This document shows, piece by piece, positions 26,857 to 37,733 of a stretch of 64,000 nt of DNA. Source of the DNA: Leptospira sp. WS4.C2 (GTDB lineage Bacteria > Spirochaetota > Leptospiria > Leptospirales > Leptospiraceae); NCBI RefSeq assembly GCF_040833985.1, contig NZ_CP162139.1, positions 1,756,001 through 1,820,000 on the forward strand. The letters run 5' to 3'. Position numbers and translations under genes: made by a program. Within the stretch, counting starts at the first letter, position 1, and each line of letters begins with the position of its first letter. Under the pieces are notes generated by a model. That model searched no databases, was not told the origin of the DNA, and worked only from the letters and a program-made list of their open reading frames with translations.

Positions 26857-28662
26857 TTAGTCTCCGGTTTTGAGAATGGAAAGGAAGGCTTCTTGCGGAA
26901 TTTCCACATTCCCAATTTGTTTCATTCGTTTTTTCCCTTCTTTCTGTTTCTCAAGAAGTTTTTTCTTACGAGAAATATCTCCACCATAACATTTTGCAGT
27001 CACGTTTTTACGAAGGGCAGAAATACTTTCCCGGGCCACCACTTTGGAACCAATTGCTGCTTGCAATGGAATCATAAATTGGTGACGAGGGATGAGGTCT
27101 TTTAGTTTTTCAATGATTACTCGTCCCCGATCTTCTGCTTTGGATTTGTGGACGATGGAGGAAAGGGCATCCACGGGCTCCGCATTTACAAGAATGTCCA
27201 TCCGCACCAGTTTAGATTCCCGATACCCGACTTCTTCATAATCCAAAGAAGCATACCCTTTGGTATAGGATTTGAGTTTGTCATAGAATTCAAAGATGAG
27301 TTCCGCAAGAGGAAGTTCGTAAGTGAGTTGGAGTTTGTCCTTCGAAAGATAAACAGTATCCAGATGGATTCCACGTTTTTCGATCACAAGAGACATTATA
27401 TTTCCTACATACGATTCCGGTGCAATGATGGTTGCTTTGACAAATGGTTCTTCTGATTTTCCAATGAGAATAGGATCTGGCCATTTACTGGGGTTATCCA
27501 CTTCAATGACTTCGTCTTTTGTGGTATGGATGCGAAATTTAACCGATGGTGCTGTGGTAATGAGGGCTAAATTAAATTCCCTTTCTAGTCTCTCCTGGAC
27601 AATTTCCATATGAAGAAGGCCGAGGTAACCCACACGAAAACCAAATCCTAGGGCTGCGGAATTTTCTCTTTCAAACGTTAGCGCAGAATCGTTTAACTTT
27701 AGTTTTTCGATGGCATCCACGAGCGCATCGAAGTCTTCCCCATTAATGGGAAAAAGACCAGCAAATACCATAGGTTTTGCATCTTTAAACCCTTTGACAT
27801 CTTCGGCGGTTTGTCTATTGGCAATGGTGATGGTATCTCCCGTTTTGGCATCTCCCATCTTTTTCATACCTGCGACGACATACCCAACGTCTCCCGCTTG
27901 CAATTCTTCGCATGGAACCATGGATAGGCGGTTGATCCCCACTTCTGTGACTGGAAACTGACGGCCAATATGCATCATATGGATCGTCTCCCCTTTGCGG
28001 AGTTTCCCATCAAACAAACGCACTTTGGCAACCACACCCATATAGGTATCAAAGAAGGAATCGTAAATGAGTGCCTTCAGAGGAGCATCCACATCGCCCA
28101 CTGGTGGAGGGAGTAAATAACAAATGGCTTCCAATACTTCTTGTACATTCAGTCCTGTTTTTGCAGAAATAGGAATCGCTTCTTCGGGATTCAGTCCAAG
28201 GGACTCTTCTATCATCAATTTACATTTATCTACATCAGCAGAAGGAAGATCAATTTTGTTTATAACAGGAATTATGCGAAGATTTAAATCCATCGCTAGA
28301 TATAAATTGGCTAAGGTTTGGGCTTCCACACCTTGGCTTGCATCTACAATGAGTAAAACCCCTTCACAAGCGGCAAGAGAACGGGACACTTCGTATGTAA
28401 AGTCCACGTGGCCTGGAGTATCGATTAAATTCAGGTGGTAGACATTTCCATCTTTGGCTACATAATCAAAAGATGCATTATTGGCCTTGATGGTGATCCC
28501 ACGTTCTCTTTCGATGTCCATGGAATCGAGGATTTGGTTCTTTTGAGTCCTTTTGTCCGTGACAAGACCAATCTCAAGCAAACGATCCGCCAGAGTGGAT
28601 TTTCCATGGTCGACATGGGCGATAATGGAAAAATTGCGGGTGAATTTTTGGCGTTCGTTCAC
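26857..28662 (-). CDS. lepA: Elongation factor 4 (LepA)
   Basis: A 601-residue translational GTPase that back-translocates or remodels stalled ribosomes. G1 is [14 protein letters not shown] (~residues 15-28), the switch region [17 protein letters not shown]3 DTPGHVDF and G4 NKIDLP. The C-terminal LepA-specific domain ends with [28 protein letters not shown], a signature of this factor. The length is standard. It is divergent from eno across a 122-base promoter region. The PLP-dependent gene lies 93 bases downstream on the same strand, with an intervening perfect hairpin (26817-26825 with 26838-26846) that lacks a T-run. Confidence 0.96.
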   Translation of the reverse strand: MNERQKFTRNFSIIAHVDHGKSTLADRLLEIGLVTDKRTQKNQILDSMDIERERGITIKANNASFDYVAKDGNVYHLNLIDTPGHVDFTYEVSRSLAACEGVLLIVDASQGVEAQTLANLYLAMDLNLRIIPVINKIDLPSADVDKCKLMIEESLGLNPEEAIPISAKTGLNVQEVLEAICYLLPPPVGDVDAPLKALIYDSFFDTYMGVVAKVRLFDGKLRKGETIHMMHIGRQFPVTEVGINRLSMVPCEELQAGDVGYVVAGMKKMGDAKTGDTITIANRQTAEDVKGFKDAKPMVFAGLFPINGEDFDALVDAIEKLKLNDSALTFERENSAALGFGFRVGYLGLLHMEIVQERLEREFNLALITTAPSVKFRIHTTKDEVIEVDNPSKWPDPILIGKSEEPFVKATIIAPESYVGNIMSLVIEKRGIHLDTVYLSKDKLQLTYELPLAELIFEFYDKLKSYTKGYASLDYEEVGYRESKLVRMDILVNAEPVDALSSIVHKSKAEDRGRVIIEKLKDLIPRHQFMIPLQAAIGSKVVARESISALRKNVTAKCYGGDISRKKKLLEKQKEGKKRMKQIGNVEIPQEAFLSILKTGD

Positions 28663-28739
28663 GGTTCCCTCTTCTTTTTAAGTCATTTTCCTGGAACTCG
28701 GCTCTTTGTCGAAAAAGTTTATTGTCAGAGGCTTAAAAT

Positions 28740-30086
<1,347 letters not shown>

Positions 30087-30087
30087 T

Positions 30088-30552
30088 ATGACACCAACAA
30101 AAGCCTCCCTACTCGTAACTTATCTTTGCGCTGGTCTCTATCTTGGACTTTTGTCCGAGTCTGGGATTGCCGAACGTATGCGCCTCGAGAAGGAATTACA
30201 AAATCTCAATGCAGAGGTAGAGAGGCTTGTGGTGGAAAACCAAGGGTTGGAAGAAAAAGAACGCCGCCTAAAAAATGATGCTTATGCCCTAGAACAGGAA
30301 GCAAGGAAGTACTATCTACTTTCTGAAACGGCTCATGTATTGAAATTCGAAGAAATGCCTTCTCCCATCACGCAAAAAACAAAGGCCCTTCCTGCCTCCC
30401 TTCGCACGGCAGGGCTTGGTGGGGAATGGAAAGAACCACCGCTCTTTTTGTTACGTTTCTTTTTTATTTCTTTCAGTGTTTTCCTGATTCTAGGCGTTTA
30501 CTTCAAGCTGAAACGCTTGCCTCATACGTCTAAACAGGAAAGACTGAATTAA
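30088..30552 (+). CDS. FtsB/DivIC-like septum-formation initiator protein
   Basis: A 154-residue protein with an N-terminal hydrophobic segment ([16 protein letters not shown]), a coiled coil ([29 protein letters not shown], residues ~30-60) and a post-coil block [24 protein letters not shown]. That last block is the conserved tail motif of FtsB/DivIC division proteins. Unusually, a second transmembrane helix follows near residues 125-145 ([20 protein letters not shown]); standard FtsB has one. Genes of this family lie directly after eno in many bacteria, as here. A role in the divisome is inferred from this similarity. Confidence 0.75.
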   Translation: MTPTKASLLVTYLCAGLYLGLLSESGIAERMRLEKELQNLNAEVERLVVENQGLEEKERRLKNDAYALEQEARKYYLLSETAHVLKFEEMPSPITQKTKALPASLRTAGLGGEWKEPPLFLLRFFFISFSVFLILGVYFKLKRLPHTSKQERLN

Positions 30553-30553
30553 T

Positions 30554-31162
30554 ATGCCAGAAGAAGAAACACCAGATAAAGAAATCTCCGAAACCATACA
30601 AGATCTCATTAGCGACAAAAACATGGGAAAGAAGTTCCTGGAAAAAAGGAAAATCTTTCTCTGGGGTCCTGTCACTGACGAATCCTCCAAGGAACTCACA
30701 GCCAAATTGATGTATTTGGAAATGGCAGATCCTGGAAAACCAATTACATTTTATATCAATAGCCCCGGCGGTGTGGTTACCTCTGGTCTTGTTGTCTATG
30801 ACACCATGCAAATGATCTCCTCACCGGTTCATACGGTTTGTATGGGAATGGCAGCATCTATGGGTTCTATCTTACTCATTGGCGGGAAAAAGGGGAATCG
30901 TTACATTTGGCCTAATGGTCGAGTGATGATCCACCAACCTTCCATCGGTGGACAGATCCAAGCTCCCGCAACGGATTTACTCATCCATGCTCAGGACATT
31001 GTCAAAACCAAAGAAAAACTCAATCAAATGTTAGCGGATGCTTGTGGCAAATCCTACGAACAATTGGTGGAAGACACCGATCGCGATTATTATATGGACG
31101 CCGAACAAGCACTAGCTTACGGAATCGTGGATAAAATCGTAAACACAATTGACGTCGTCTAA
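30554..31162 (+). CDS. clpP: ATP-dependent Clp protease proteolytic subunit
   Basis: A 202-residue serine peptidase that assembles into a two-ring chamber with Clp ATPases. The catalytic triad is Ser102 in MAASMGSI, His127 in MIHQPS and Asp176 in DTDRDYYM, with the spacing of Bacillus Clp[15 protein letters not shown] is the family's oxyanion-hole region. The N terminus is acidic and slightly long (~20 residues before the core). Leptospira carry more than one clpP, and this copy is not next to clpX. It starts one base after the FtsB-like gene. The next gene's TTG start overlaps its 3' end by 14 bases. Confidence 0.95.
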   Translation: MPEEETPDKEISETIQDLISDKNMGKKFLEKRKIFLWGPVTDESSKELTAKLMYLEMADPGKPITFYINSPGGVVTSGLVVYDTMQMISSPVHTVCMGMAASMGSILLIGGKKGNRYIWPNGRVMIHQPSIGGQIQAPATDLLIHAQDIVKTKEKLNQMLADACGKSYEQLVEDTDRDYYMDAEQALAYGIVDKIVNTIDVV

Positions 31163-32159
31163 CAGAGAGTTTAAACCTAGAAGATTTTTAGAAGGTAGAC
31201 ATTTACAAACTGTCTACAATGTACTTTTTCCTCCAGATAATTCTTTGGAGGATGAGTATTACTCAGAGAGTATCCTCATTCCCACAAACGATCGGTCTGG
31301 GGATATCCTTTGGTTAGAACACAATCCTCCCCTATCACAAGTCCGTAAAAATGCATCCAAATGGAACGGTTATTACCTACTTCTCATTCATGGAATGGAA
31401 GGGAGTACTGAATCCCATTATATGGTCAGTGCAGGAAAAGAAGCATTGAATCGTGGTTATGGAGTGGTTCGGATGAATTTGCGAAACTGCGGTCGGGGAC
31501 TTGGACTTGCTAAAAAACCCTACAATGCCGGCCAGTCCGAAGATATAGAAACGGTATTACAATACATTCATAAACATTTTACCAAATCCATTTTTGTCTC
31601 AGGGTTCTCTTTATCGGCCAATATGGTGGTAAAGTTTTTTGGGGAAAAAAGACAACATTATGCAAAGGCATTTTCTGCCACCTCTCCACCATTGGATTTG
31701 AAACGCAGTTGTGACTTTATTGATTCCCGAGCAGGAAATTTTTACCGGGATCATTTTTTAGATACCATGAAAGAAAAGGTAACTTCTGGGATTTATGATA
31801 TTCCAGATAAAATCAAAGAACGAGTGCTTCGCAGTAAGTCTTTTTTTGATTTTGATGATTTTTTTACAGCACCCATTGCTGGTTATGCGAATGTTTTAGA
31901 ATACTACAATATCTGTTCAGGGCTTAAATACTTAGGTGGAATCAAAATTCCAGGCCTACTTGTCCATGCAGATGATGATCCGGTTGTCCCTTCGGAAGTA
32001 TGGCATGAGATTCGTTGGAAGTCCTTTCCTCTTTTGCAGACTGTACTGACTGAAAAAGGGGGTCACGTGGGATTTATCAGCGACACTTCTCCTGACAATC
32101 CAGAAGGAAGATGGCTTCCTCGCATTTTACTCGATTTTTTTGATTCGCAAATCAAATAA
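31149..32159 (+). CDS. YheT-family alpha/beta hydrolase
   Basis: A 336-residue alpha/beta-hydrolase of the YheT/EMB8 group. The N-terminal block [20 protein letters not shown] is typical of this group and supports the TTG start at 31149, 14 bases inside clp[15 protein letters not shown] gives the oxyanion region; [21 protein letters not shown] is the YheT signature. The nucleophile lies in [11 protein letters not shown] (Gly-Phe-Ser-Leu-Ser instead of the usual GxSxG), and the closing His is in EKGGHVGF. Substrates of this family are small esters or lipids but are not well defined. Co-transcription with clpP is likely. Confidence 0.85.
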   Translation: MTSSNREFKPRRFLEGRHLQTVYNVLFPPDNSLEDEYYSESILIPTNDRSGDILWLEHNPPLSQVRKNASKWNGYYLLLIHGMEGSTESHYMVSAGKEALNRGYGVVRMNLRNCGRGLGLAKKPYNAGQSEDIETVLQYIHKHFTKSIFVSGFSLSANMVVKFFGEKRQHYAKAFSATSPPLDLKRSCDFIDSRAGNFYRDHFLDTMKEKVTSGIYDIPDKIKERVLRSKSFFDFDDFFTAPIAGYANVLEYYNICSGLKYLGGIKIPGLLVHADDDPVVPSEVWHEIRWKSFPLLQTVLTEKGGHVGFISDTSPDNPEGRWLPRILLDFFDSQIK

Positions 32160-32192
32160 CATAACAATAATTAGAATAGAAGGTAAGGGCTA

Positions 32193-33578
32193 ATGCGTAA
32201 CCTATTAAAAGAATGTTTGGCCGAAGAGTCCGGATTTGTGGAATTAAGATACCACCATAAAGAGAGTCGTTCCTTTCATGCAGAAAGAGGACGAGTGGAG
32301 TCCACGGCCCTTCGGAAACGAACAGGAGTTGGGGTTCGTGTTTTGGAAGCAGGCACTTGGGGATTTGCATCGACTAGTGAAATTTCAAAATCATCCATCC
32401 AAAATGCCATCCAAATTGCTAAAAAAGCAGCTCGCCTATCCTCTGCTTTGCGAAAAGACAAAATTCCAAACCTTCCCAAAGCCAACTTTGCCATTGGCGA
32501 TTTTATTGGAAAAGGGATCGAAGACTTTCGCACTCGCACTGTCGAAGAAAAATTAAAACTCGTTCTCGACATTCAAAATGCAGCCGCCAAACAATCGACA
32601 AAACTCCAATCTGTGGGTTGTGGGTATTCCGAAATTTATGAAGAAAAAGCCATCGTCACAACAGATGGGGCTGATAGTTTTTTTAGTATGGTACGACCCG
32701 AATTTCGAGTCTCTGCGGTTGCCAAAGAAGATGGAAAAATGGAATCGGGATCTCATTCGATTGGAGTGACCGGTGGGTGGGATTGTCTCTTTCGTTCTCA
32801 ATCGGCTACAGAGATTTCTGAAGAAGCCTGTAAAACTGCCGTGGATTTACTCTCCAGTGTTTTACCGGATGGTGGGCTTTCGACTGTGATCCTTTCCCCG
32901 TCCATTGTGGGCCTTCTTGTGCATGAGGCCATTGGCCATACTGTAGAGGCCGATTTTGTTCTCTCTGGCTCTGTTGCCCAAGGGAAAATGGGGCAACGTG
33001 TCGGATCCGATCTTGTGACGTTATGCGACTCCGGATTTTCCGAATACTATGAAGGTGCCGGTGGGACCATTCCTGTAGACGATGAGGGCCTTCTTCCCAC
33101 AAACACTGTCATCATTAAAAACGGAATTTTGACTTCTTATTTGCATAACAGAGAAACCGCAGAACGATTTGGGGTGGCACCGACCGGATCGGCAAGGGCT
33201 TGGGAGTATGGAGATGTTCCTCTCATCCGTATGCGAAATACCTTCCTGGTTCCTGGGGATTCCAGCTTGGAAGAAATGATCGCAAACACCAAAGACGGAT
33301 ACTATTTGGATGGGGCTAAAAATGGACAGGCAGATGCCACGGGTGAGTTTATGTTTGCCGTCCAAAAGGCCTACCGAATCCAAAATGGTAAAATCACAGA
33401 TCTTTTAAAAGGGGTCACAGTATCGGGCCTTGCTTTTGATGTATTACAAAATGTAGATATGGTTTCCAAAGAATTCAAATGGGATTTGGGTTCTGGCCAC
33501 TGCGGCAAAGGCCAACCGGCAAAAGTCGATGCGGGTGGTCCTTATGTTCGAACCAAAGTATTGCTAGGTGGTAAATAA
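32193..33578 (+). CDS. tldD: TldD-type metalloprotease subunit
   Basis: A 461-residue protein of the TldD/PmbA family, which in Escherichia coli forms a TldD-TldE heterodimer that degrades unfolded peptides and processes microcin precursors. The zinc motif HExxxH is present as VHEAIGHTVEADF (about residue 248). VPVDDEGLLPT and FLVPGDSSLEEMIANTKDGYYL are other family blocks. The next gene, starting at its stop codon, encodes the PmbA/TldE partner without the motif, the usual two-gene arrangement. No RiPP-like precursor gene is visible nearby, so general peptidase or stress roles are more likely. Confidence 0.92.
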   Translation: MRNLLKECLAEESGFVELRYHHKESRSFHAERGRVESTALRKRTGVGVRVLEAGTWGFASTSEISKSSIQNAIQIAKKAARLSSALRKDKIPNLPKANFAIGDFIGKGIEDFRTRTVEEKLKLVLDIQNAAAKQSTKLQSVGCGYSEIYEEKAIVTTDGADSFFSMVRPEFRVSAVAKEDGKMESGSHSIGVTGGWDCLFRSQSATEISEEACKTAVDLLSSVLPDGGLSTVILSPSIVGLLVHEAIGHTVEADFVLSGSVAQGKMGQRVGSDLVTLCDSGFSEYYEGAGGTIPVDDEGLLPTNTVIIKNGILTSYLHNRETAERFGVAPTGSARAWEYGDVPLIRMRNTFLVPGDSSLEEMIANTKDGYYLDGAKNGQADATGEFMFAVQKAYRIQNGKITDLLKGVTVSGLAFDVLQNVDMVSKEFKWDLGSGHCGKGQPAKVDAGGPYVRTKVLLGGK

Positions 33579-34957
33579 TGGATCGTTCAGCTATTGAAAA
33601 ACGGTTAGACGGACAAAAAGAGCTACTTTCCGGACTTGTTAAGAAAGCAAAATCAAATGGAATCGACCAGGTAGAAATTTATTCCAGTTACGGTTACTCA
33701 GAAGATGTCAGTTTAGAAAAAAATGACTTAAACAACTGTACGGCGACAGAAGAAAATATGTTTGGAATCCGTGTGATCACCGAAGGAAACCAAGGGTTTA
33801 TCATCTCCAATCATATTCCGAGTTTATACGAGTCCATTGAAGAAGCATATAGCCTCGCTAAAAGCCAATCCACTCCCGATTTTGATTTGGGTTTGCCGGA
33901 ACCAGAAACCATTTCCAGCCATTTCAATCAGTATGATCTTTCTCTGGATTCAATGGGAATCGAAGATTTAGTAGCCACAGCCAAAGAAGCGCTTGGTTGG
34001 AGAAATGATTTATACTCCAAGGTCAATATTGACTCCGGTGATTTTTCGCTTAGCAAAGGTTATAAACTCATCGTATCCTCCAAGGGTGTGATGGCACATG
34101 AACTTGGGGCCGAACTTTCTGCCTCAGTGATGGGGATGGGCGTGGACGGGGATCTTGTAGGAAGTTTTGATTATGATTCCGCCAGTGGATTTAATAAAGA
34201 CCAATTCCATTCCCTTTGGAAAAAGGCTTTTACGAATTTTGGGGACAAATGTATGGGTGCCCTGTATGCAAAACCTATCTCTGGATTCCAAGGAAAAGTT
34301 TTACTTCCGCCGGAGGCTGTGTATTCTTTTTTTCTAGGCCTCTTTATTGGTTCATTAAATGGAACAAGCTTACGAAAAGGAAAATCCAAAATGGCTGGAA
34401 AACTGGAAGAGAAGGTCGCCTCTTCCTTACTATCGATTTGGGATGATCCAACGAACGACCGTTTTATGGGATCGACCGGATTTGATAGAGAAGGCCTCCC
34501 TACTTCTAAAAAACCCATCCTAACCGATGGAGTTTTACATACATACTTTTACAATACCTATGAAGCCAAAAAAGCCGGCCTAACCAAATCCAATGGTTGT
34601 GCTACGGGAGGCGCCCAAAGCCTGCCAGGGTGCGGACCGAAACAATTACAAATTGCATCAGGTTCTGCAGCAAAGGATGATTTTTTCAAACTTCCTGGTA
34701 AAACTTTATTTGTGAACCGAATCTCTGGAACCAAAGACGGAGCATCCGGTGATTTTTCCGGTGTGATCAAAGGCGGGTATGTCATAGAGAGCGGTGAAAA
34801 GATCCCTGTCAGGGAAGTCCAAATTGTGGGGAATGCTTTTGATGCCCTAAACCAAATTGAAGCCATCTCCAAAGAAGGGGAACTTTTGGGTGAGTCGTCT
34901 TTTGTTCCTTATATGCTTCTGGATGGATTTACAATCACAGGGGTTACGGAAAACTAA
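33578..34957 (+). CDS. pmbA: PmbA/TldE-type protein, partner of TldD
   Basis: A 459-residue protein of the PmbA/TldE branch. VKKAKSNGIDQVEIYSSYGYSEDVSLEKNDL is the family N terminus; GVLHTYFYNTYEAKKAGLTKSNGCATGG and the C-terminal IKGGYVIESGEKIPVREVQIVGNA are also diagnostic. It lacks the HExxxH motif, as TldE does; the active site is contributed by TldD. Its ATG overlaps the tldD stop by one base, so the subunits are made together. The next gene begins four bases after its stop. Confidence 0.9.
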   Translation: MDRSAIEKRLDGQKELLSGLVKKAKSNGIDQVEIYSSYGYSEDVSLEKNDLNNCTATEENMFGIRVITEGNQGFIISNHIPSLYESIEEAYSLAKSQSTPDFDLGLPEPETISSHFNQYDLSLDSMGIEDLVATAKEALGWRNDLYSKVNIDSGDFSLSKGYKLIVSSKGVMAHELGAELSASVMGMGVDGDLVGSFDYDSASGFNKDQFHSLWKKAFTNFGDKCMGALYAKPISGFQGKVLLPPEAVYSFFLGLFIGSLNGTSLRKGKSKMAGKLEEKVASSLLSIWDDPTNDRFMGSTGFDREGLPTSKKPILTDGVLHTYFYNTYEAKKAGLTKSNGCATGGAQSLPGCGPKQLQIASGSAAKDDFFKLPGKTLFVNRISGTKDGASGDFSGVIKGGYVIESGEKIPVREVQIVGNAFDALNQIEAISKEGELLGESSFVPYMLLDGFTITGVTEN

Positions 34958-34961
34958 GGTT

Positions 34962-35495
34962 ATGCCACTAGAGTTTTTAGAAAGACCACCCGGTGCTTCC
35001 TTTTTTCTCATCCTCTCCTACGAGCAAGAGGACATTTTATTTGAGTTAAAAGCATTGGGAGAAAAACGTTTTTCTAAAATTCTTTATGAGTCTGTCCTTC
35101 TTCCCAAATGGACTCCTGATGAAACAGAGAGGGAATTTGCCTATCCTGGACGATGGACTAAAGTTCTGTCCTTTAAACAAAGGATCCACAGAGAAGAACT
35201 TGTGGAGAAAAAAAAAGAATGTTTGGAATTCCAATCTCTCTTGCAAAAAAAGGATCAGAGTGTTCTTTTAATTCCTGGATATGTAACTTCGCATAACATT
35301 GTGATTGCGAAGTCAAAGGATGATTTCCAAAGAATGTACTTATTCCAAGGAGTTTATGGAGAAACCGTATACCATTTTTCGAGAGGCCAACTAGTGGTTC
35401 CGAACACAGCGCAAAGTTATTTTCGGGAAAAGGACGTTAGTTATTTTTTTAATACACTCAGGGAATCCTATGAATTCAATAAATTCAAATCCTGA
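34962..35495 (+). CDS. DUF4416-family protein
   Basis: A 177-residue protein, start ATG at 34962 with TAAGGT just upstream. LLIPGYVTSHNIVIAKSKDDFQRMYLFQGVYGETVYHFSRGQLVVP matches the conserved block of DUF4416 proteins (usually DPGYxxxxKLVLATTKDxxHRIYLxxGIYAEVT); the fit is from memory. No catalytic residues are known for this family, which occurs in anaerobes, delta-proteobacteria and spirochaetes. It is cytoplasmic by appearance. A longer frame exists upstream but would lie inside pmbA. Placement after tldD-pmbA suggests co-transcription, not function. It overlaps the next gene by 26 bases. Confidence 0.72.
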   Translation: MPLEFLERPPGASFFLILSYEQEDILFELKALGEKRFSKILYESVLLPKWTPDETEREFAYPGRWTKVLSFKQRIHREELVEKKKECLEFQSLLQKKDQSVLLIPGYVTSHNIVIAKSKDDFQRMYLFQGVYGETVYHFSRGQLVVPNTAQSYFREKDVSYFFNTLRESYEFNKFKS

Positions 35496-36144
35496 TTGTA
35501 ATCTCGATTCCGATGTTCAACAGGTAAGATCAGTTGATAGCATAAGTCATGCGAATTTTTTGACTTATTTTCGGAATCTTCGATTTAGAATTTTCCCTCT
35601 TCGCTATCATATTATGTTTGTTTTGATTTTTGGTATCTCTTTATTTACTTGGGGATGCCATACGGAACAGGCACAATCCTTCCAGTTCTGCGATAATTTT
35701 AATGAACCTTTGGATTGTACAGAACCCAAAACAGAAAGTGATATAGTTTTTCTGGATCAGAATTTGTTTAAAAAAGAAAATCCGACTTTTGAGGATTTTG
35801 GAAATTTTCTCTACTTTACAGCAAGAGAAACTCCTGGCTTTCGATTAGTCCTTACAAAACCTTATAATGGGTTAGAAAAACAAAGTTTCCGCTCTGCCTA
35901 TGTTGCCTATTTAAAGTATGGAAATTCTACCGAAAGAATGGAAGGGAATTTATTCCAAAACAAAATAGTTGTCTCTTTTCATTATTTGGGGGCCCTTCTA
36001 AAGGAGGAGTTCCGCCATAAAGGCATTGATAAATCTCCCTTTCAGTTAGAAACACTCGGACCCATTCTCTTGGAATATAAGGTCGTCGTTCCGGGGATGG
36101 AACCAATCACCAAACAAAGAACTGTCGAACTTCGCTGGAAATAA
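35470..36144 (+). CDS. Putative lipoprotein, unknown function
   Basis: A 224-residue protein. A hydrophobic segment (MFVLIFGISLFTWGC) ends in a lipobox-like Cys at about residue 63, giving a likely lipoprotein with an unusually long N-terminal extension of ~45 residues if the ATG at 35470 (with AGGGA upstream) is used. The internal ATG at 35614 would give a normal-length signal but has no ribosome site. The mature part is probably a single beta-rich domain (FGNFLYFTARETPGFRLVLTKPYNG). It overlaps the DUF4416 gene by 26 bases and is the last gene of this plus-strand run. No family is recognised. Confidence 0.6.
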   Translation: MNSINSNPDCNLDSDVQQVRSVDSISHANFLTYFRNLRFRIFPLRYHIMFVLIFGISLFTWGCHTEQAQSFQFCDNFNEPLDCTEPKTESDIVFLDQNLFKKENPTFEDFGNFLYFTARETPGFRLVLTKPYNGLEKQSFRSAYVAYLKYGNSTERMEGNLFQNKIVVSFHYLGALLKEEFRHKGIDKSPFQLETLGPILLEYKVVVPGMEPITKQRTVELRWK

Positions 36145-36221
36145 ATCTCTCTAGTTTGTTTCGTCAGGGATTGGAATTGGCTCACCGTTTTCAATCAACA
36201 GAAAGCAACTTTATCCTTATG

Positions 36222-36971
36222 TTACTTTTGAATGTAAAGCGCCTGGGGATCGAAGAAAAAATCCATCGGTGTGTAATCCAAATACAATAAAGAAAGCACA
36301 GAAAGGACAACGGCTCCCACTACGGGAATGAGAAGGTTGTCATCGATGAGTCCCTTTGCAGTTGTGTTTGCGAAAAACTCAGTGGTACAAGCGGCTACAA
36401 CGGAAAAGAAAACAAGGAAAATCGGTGTCCACAGAAACTCTCCTTGGGGGTCAAAGATGGCAAGAAAACTTCCTGGATGCGACTTTGTGATTAGAAAAAG
36501 TGCTAGGACAGAAAAAAGAAAAGCGGGAACTAAAAACCCAACGATCCCTTCCAGGGACTTTCCATTATAAAATCTATGTTTTCCATATTTACTGCCAATG
36601 AATGCGGCAAACGGATCCCCGATTACTAAAAACAAAATGGCAAGGATCGCAATTTCTGCAGGAAAAAACAAAACAACAAGTAGGTTGGCAAAAAAATAAG
36701 GAACAGTTCCATTGAACCTCTGTCTTTCCGACTCTTTCATTAGGAACCCAAAGTATTTATAAAAGAAGTTTTCAAAACCAGAATGGTTTAGGCGAACTAG
36801 TTCTAATACAATGAGAGCCAAGAGAAGTGCTGCCAGTAATGTAACGAGAATGGCCCGTGTTGCAAACACAAGACTGAAAGCATCACGGAAGGGATCAAAA
36901 AAAAGAGTCACGGGAATGATGAGCCCGAGCACATGCCAAATTTTACGGAAAAAATTAAATCCTGAATTCAC
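36222..36971 (-). CDS. Diacylglycerol/polyprenol kinase family membrane protein
   Basis: A 249-residue protein with about six or seven transmembrane segments and the SEC59/DGK1/VTE5-type features: RKIWHVLGLIIPV at the N terminus and VIGDPFAAFIGSKYGKHRFYNGKSLEGIVGFLV, the CTP-binding region of dolichol and phytol kinases and CdsA relatives. It is likely to phosphorylate a lipid alcohol in the inner membrane; the substrate (undecaprenol, diacylglycerol or another) cannot be decided. The end faces the preceding lipoprotein gene convergently, and the STAS gene lies three bases upstream on the same strand. Confidence 0.82.
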   Translation of the reverse strand: MNSGFNFFRKIWHVLGLIIPVTLFFDPFRDAFSLVFATRAILVTLLAALLLALIVLELVRLNHSGFENFFYKYFGFLMKESERQRFNGTVPYFFANLLVVLFFPAEIAILAILFLVIGDPFAAFIGSKYGKHRFYNGKSLEGIVGFLVPAFLFSVLALFLITKSHPGSFLAIFDPQGEFLWTPIFLVFFSVVAACTTEFFANTTAKGLIDDNLLIPVVGAVVLSVLSLLYLDYTPMDFFFDPQALYIQK

Positions 36972-36974
36972 GGT

Positions 36975-37331
36975 TTACCTACTGGATCTCGAGGCCATTT
37001 TAAAAGCAGCCTCTTCATTGTTAGCGATGGGAAATAAATTACGAACACCTGCCATTAAAAATGCTTGTCTAACACTTAACGGCAGATTGATTAAGATGAT
37101 TTTGTGTTTGTGAAGGAAGGCTTCTTCGCTCAGGGTTTTGAAAGCGATGATACCTTGGGTTGTCACCATATTCAATTCTTCTAGATCCAAAATGACCGAT
37201 CCATGTTTAAGGGAATTAATTACCGATTTGATGCATTTCTCGGCAGTGAAGTTATTTAGATTTCCCTGCAATTTGGTAACATATACAGTATCAATTTTTT
37301 CAGTGGAAACAACTAAATCATCTAGGCTCAT
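36975..37331 (-). CDS. STAS-domain protein (anti-sigma-factor-antagonist type)
   Basis: A 118-residue single STAS domain. The start at MSLDDLVV (37331) is preferred; the open frame continues upstream but the extra residues are low-complexity. The core SVILDLEELNMVTTQGIIAFKTL occupies the position of the phosphorylated segment of SpoIIAA-like proteins, where the usual Ser-(Ser/Thr)-Gly reads Thr-Gln-Gly, so phospho-regulation by an RsbW-like kinase is uncertain. It probably belongs to a partner-switch cascade. It lies three bases from the kinase-like membrane gene, so both may share a transcript. Confidence 0.82.
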   Translation of the reverse strand: MSLDDLVVSTEKIDTVYVTKLQGNLNNFTAEKCIKSVINSLKHGSVILDLEELNMVTTQGIIAFKTLSEEAFLHKHKIILINLPLSVRQAFLMAGVRNLFPIANNEEAAFKMASRSSR

Positions 37332-37404
37332 AAAAATTGCTATTTTTCTTATTTCATTCTTGCACTCTATTGCAAGTAAATAAAACTTTTGGAAGGAGTG
37401 GTGT

Positions 37405-37704
37405 TTGAAGGTAACTGTTGCCCATTTATACAAAAAACTGGAAGAACTGGATCGTGACGTCGTCGAACTGAAAAAATTGACGGATCGGCTTGCTTCTGAC
37501 CGGGAATATTCCCCCATTCTCAAAGAAACGTTTTTATCTGAGATGCATAAATTAGAGGATCAAAAGTCGGAGATTCTCAAATTGAATGTTGCCAGTGCGC
37601 TGCCTTTGGCAAAAAAAACTGTAACGGTCCCAGAGAAAACAATCCCAACCCCCATACAAGTTTCGGAACCAAAAAAGCCGGAAAAACCAGTTCGCAAATA
37701 TTAA
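37405..37704 (+). CDS. Small coiled-coil protein, unknown function
   Basis: A 99-residue protein, start TTG at 37405 with GGAAGGAG upstream. Heptad-like residues (LYKKLEELDRDVVELKKLTDRLA; FLSEMHKLEDQKSEILKL) form two short helices, followed by a Pro/Lys-rich tail (PEKTIPTPIQVSEPKKPEKP). It has no signal peptide and no recognised domain. It is divergent from the STAS gene and lies 29 bases ahead of the SurA-like lipoprotein, so may be co-transcribed with it. The length and start make it credible but not certain. Confidence 0.6.
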   Translation: MKVTVAHLYKKLEELDRDVVELKKLTDRLASDREYSPILKETFLSEMHKLEDQKSEILKLNVASALPLAKKTVTVPEKTIPTPIQVSEPKKPEKPVRKY

Positions 37705-37733
37705 ACAATACTGAAAATAGACAAGGAAATCCA

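Noticed and set aside
34857..34961. N-terminal extension of the DUF4416 frame inside pmbA
   Set aside because: The ATG at 34962 has a ribosome site and gives a protein of normal family length; the extension only shadows pmbA.
37332..37523. N-terminal extension of the STAS frame
   Set aside because: The added residues are Ser-rich and do not resemble the family; ATG at 37331 gives a normal single STAS domain.
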